A stretch of 6,935 nucleotides of DNA from an uncultured Enterococcus sp. (GTDB lineage: Bacteria; Bacillota; Bacilli; Lactobacillales; Enterococcaceae), in NCBI GenBank assembly GCA_946409145.1, contig CAMJVA010000089.1, forward strand, positions 1 through 6,935, given 5' to 3'. The notes beneath the pieces were generated by a model. The model did no database searches. It was not told the origin of the DNA and worked only from the letters and a program-made list of their open reading frames with translations. Shown piece by piece: positions 6,655 through 6,935 of the stretch (position 1 is its first letter; every line of letters begins with the position of its first letter). Both the position numbers and the translations under genes were made by a program.

Positions 6655-6667
6655 TTTAAGGAACATA
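6635..6667. repeat. Inverted repeat flanking the uvrB -10 box
   Basis: TATGTTCC (6635-6642) and its exact complement GGAACATA (6660-6667) lie 17 bases apart with the -10 hexamer in the middle. The left arm is the right half of the LexA box; the right arm lies over the predicted transcription start and contains the GAAC half-site core. The half-sites face outward relative to a normal LexA box, so it is not a second standard operator. Confidence 0.55.
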
Positions 6668-6674
6668 AAAGTAC

Positions 6675-6702
6675 GACTTGAGGGAATCAAGTCTATTTTT
6701 TT
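6675..6702 (+). terminator. Terminator-like hairpin in the uvrB leader
   Basis: GACTTGA (6675-6681) pairs perfectly with TCAAGTC (6687-6693) around loop GGGAA and is followed by TATTTTTTT (6694-6702). This has the form of a rho-independent terminator on the + strand, though the 7-bp stem has only three G-C pairs. No + strand gene ends here; the hairpin lies between the predicted uvrB start of transcription and its ribosome binding site, so it may attenuate uvrB or yield a short leader RNA of about 40 bases. Confidence 0.6.
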
Positions 6703-6759
6703 GTGGTGTCTCATTAATAAAAATAGCAAATGGATTTTTTAGTTAAAGGGGGAAATGTC

Positions 6760-6891
6760 ATGATCCAACGGGAAGTTGATCATACCTTTGAGGTGGTTTC
6801 TAAATATCAACCAGCAGGAGACCAGCCCCAAGCCATTGAAGAATTAGCAGCTGGCATTAAAAATAAAGAAAAAGCACAAATTTTATTAGGA
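6760..6891 (+). CDS. uvrB: UvrB, excinuclease ABC subunit B, N-terminal fragment
   Basis: Only the first 44 codons are present out of about 660-670 for the family. The fragment carries the typical opening VSKYQPAGDQPQAIEEL (residues 13-29) and the strand AQILLG (39-44) that leads directly into Walker A (GATGTGKT) in intact UvrB. The sequence breaks there because adapter sequence begins at about 6891; the apparent continuation and stop at 6910-6912 are artefactual. UvrB is the ATP-dependent subunit that verifies damage with UvrA and recruits UvrC in nucleotide excision repair. The start at 6760 is favoured over the in-frame ATG at 6730, because AAAGGGGG (6745-6752) sits 7 bases before 6760 and the resulting MIQRE opening fits enterococcal UvrB as I recall it. 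The upstream LexA box and extended -10 promoter indicate SOS control. The gene probably continues intact in the genome. Confidence 0.93.
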
Positions 6892-6935
6892 GATCGGAAG
6901 AGCGTCGTGTAGGGAAAGAGTGTAGATCTCGGTGG
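6891..6935 (+). other. Illumina TruSeq adapter contamination
   Basis: From 6891 to the end the sequence begins AGATCGGAAGAGCGTCGTGT and continues through GGGAAAGAGTG and AGATCTCGGTGG, which I recognise as the reverse complement of the TruSeq universal (P5) adapter. All 45 bases fit my memory of it. The join falls within the UvrB glycine codon, so the first one or two bases (AG) may be genomic. It is not biological sequence. Confidence 0.97.

Noticed and set aside
6730..6912. Complete 60-residue protein beginning at ATG 6730
   Set aside because: The stop comes from adapter sequence and the real start is 6760; this is the head of uvrB.

Overview
The window comes from a low-GC Gram-positive bacterium of the order Lactobacillales, most likely a member of the Enterococcaceae. 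That placement rests on my recollection of how closely the DnaK, HelD and UvrB N-terminal sequences resemble enterococcal/vagococcal proteins, the short Firmicute-type DnaK (609 residues), AT-rich codon use, strong AGGAG-type ribosome binding sites and GTG/TTG starts. No search was run, so genus is not assigned.

Layout. Positions 1-2490 hold the end of a heat-shock operon on the + strand: grpE (5' end outside the window) and dnaK, closed by an intrinsic terminator. dnaJ (2551-3705) follows behind its own extended -10 promoter. A perfect 19-bp hairpin at 3712-3758 separates it from a convergent gene and can terminate transcription from both sides. On the - strand, 3760-6009 is a HelD-type UvrD-like ATPase with a TTG start, and upstream of it 6089-6541 encodes a small unrecognised protein with a polybasic stretch and one C-terminal membrane segment. 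Each of these two has its own promoter, and the small gene's terminator hairpin contains its own stop codon in the loop. A divergent 218-base intergenic region (6542-6759) leads to uvrB on the + strand, with a near-consensus Gram-positive LexA (DinR) box, an extended -10 promoter, an inverted repeat around the -10 box and an intrinsic-terminator-like hairpin inside the leader.

How the genes work together. GrpE, DnaK and DnaJ form the Hsp70 folding machine: DnaJ delivers clients and stimulates ATP hydrolysis by DnaK, and GrpE releases ADP. HelD-family proteins recycle stalled RNA polymerase, and UvrB is the damage-verifying helicase of nucleotide excision repair. The latter two are neighbours but separately transcribed; no functional link is shown by the sequence.

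The last 45 bases (6891-6935) are not genomic. They match the Illumina TruSeq universal adapter in reverse complement, so uvrB is cut by a library artefact immediately before its Walker A motif. Apart from the uvrB leader and the small tail-anchored protein, I see ordinary housekeeping genes and no evidence for a new multi-gene system.
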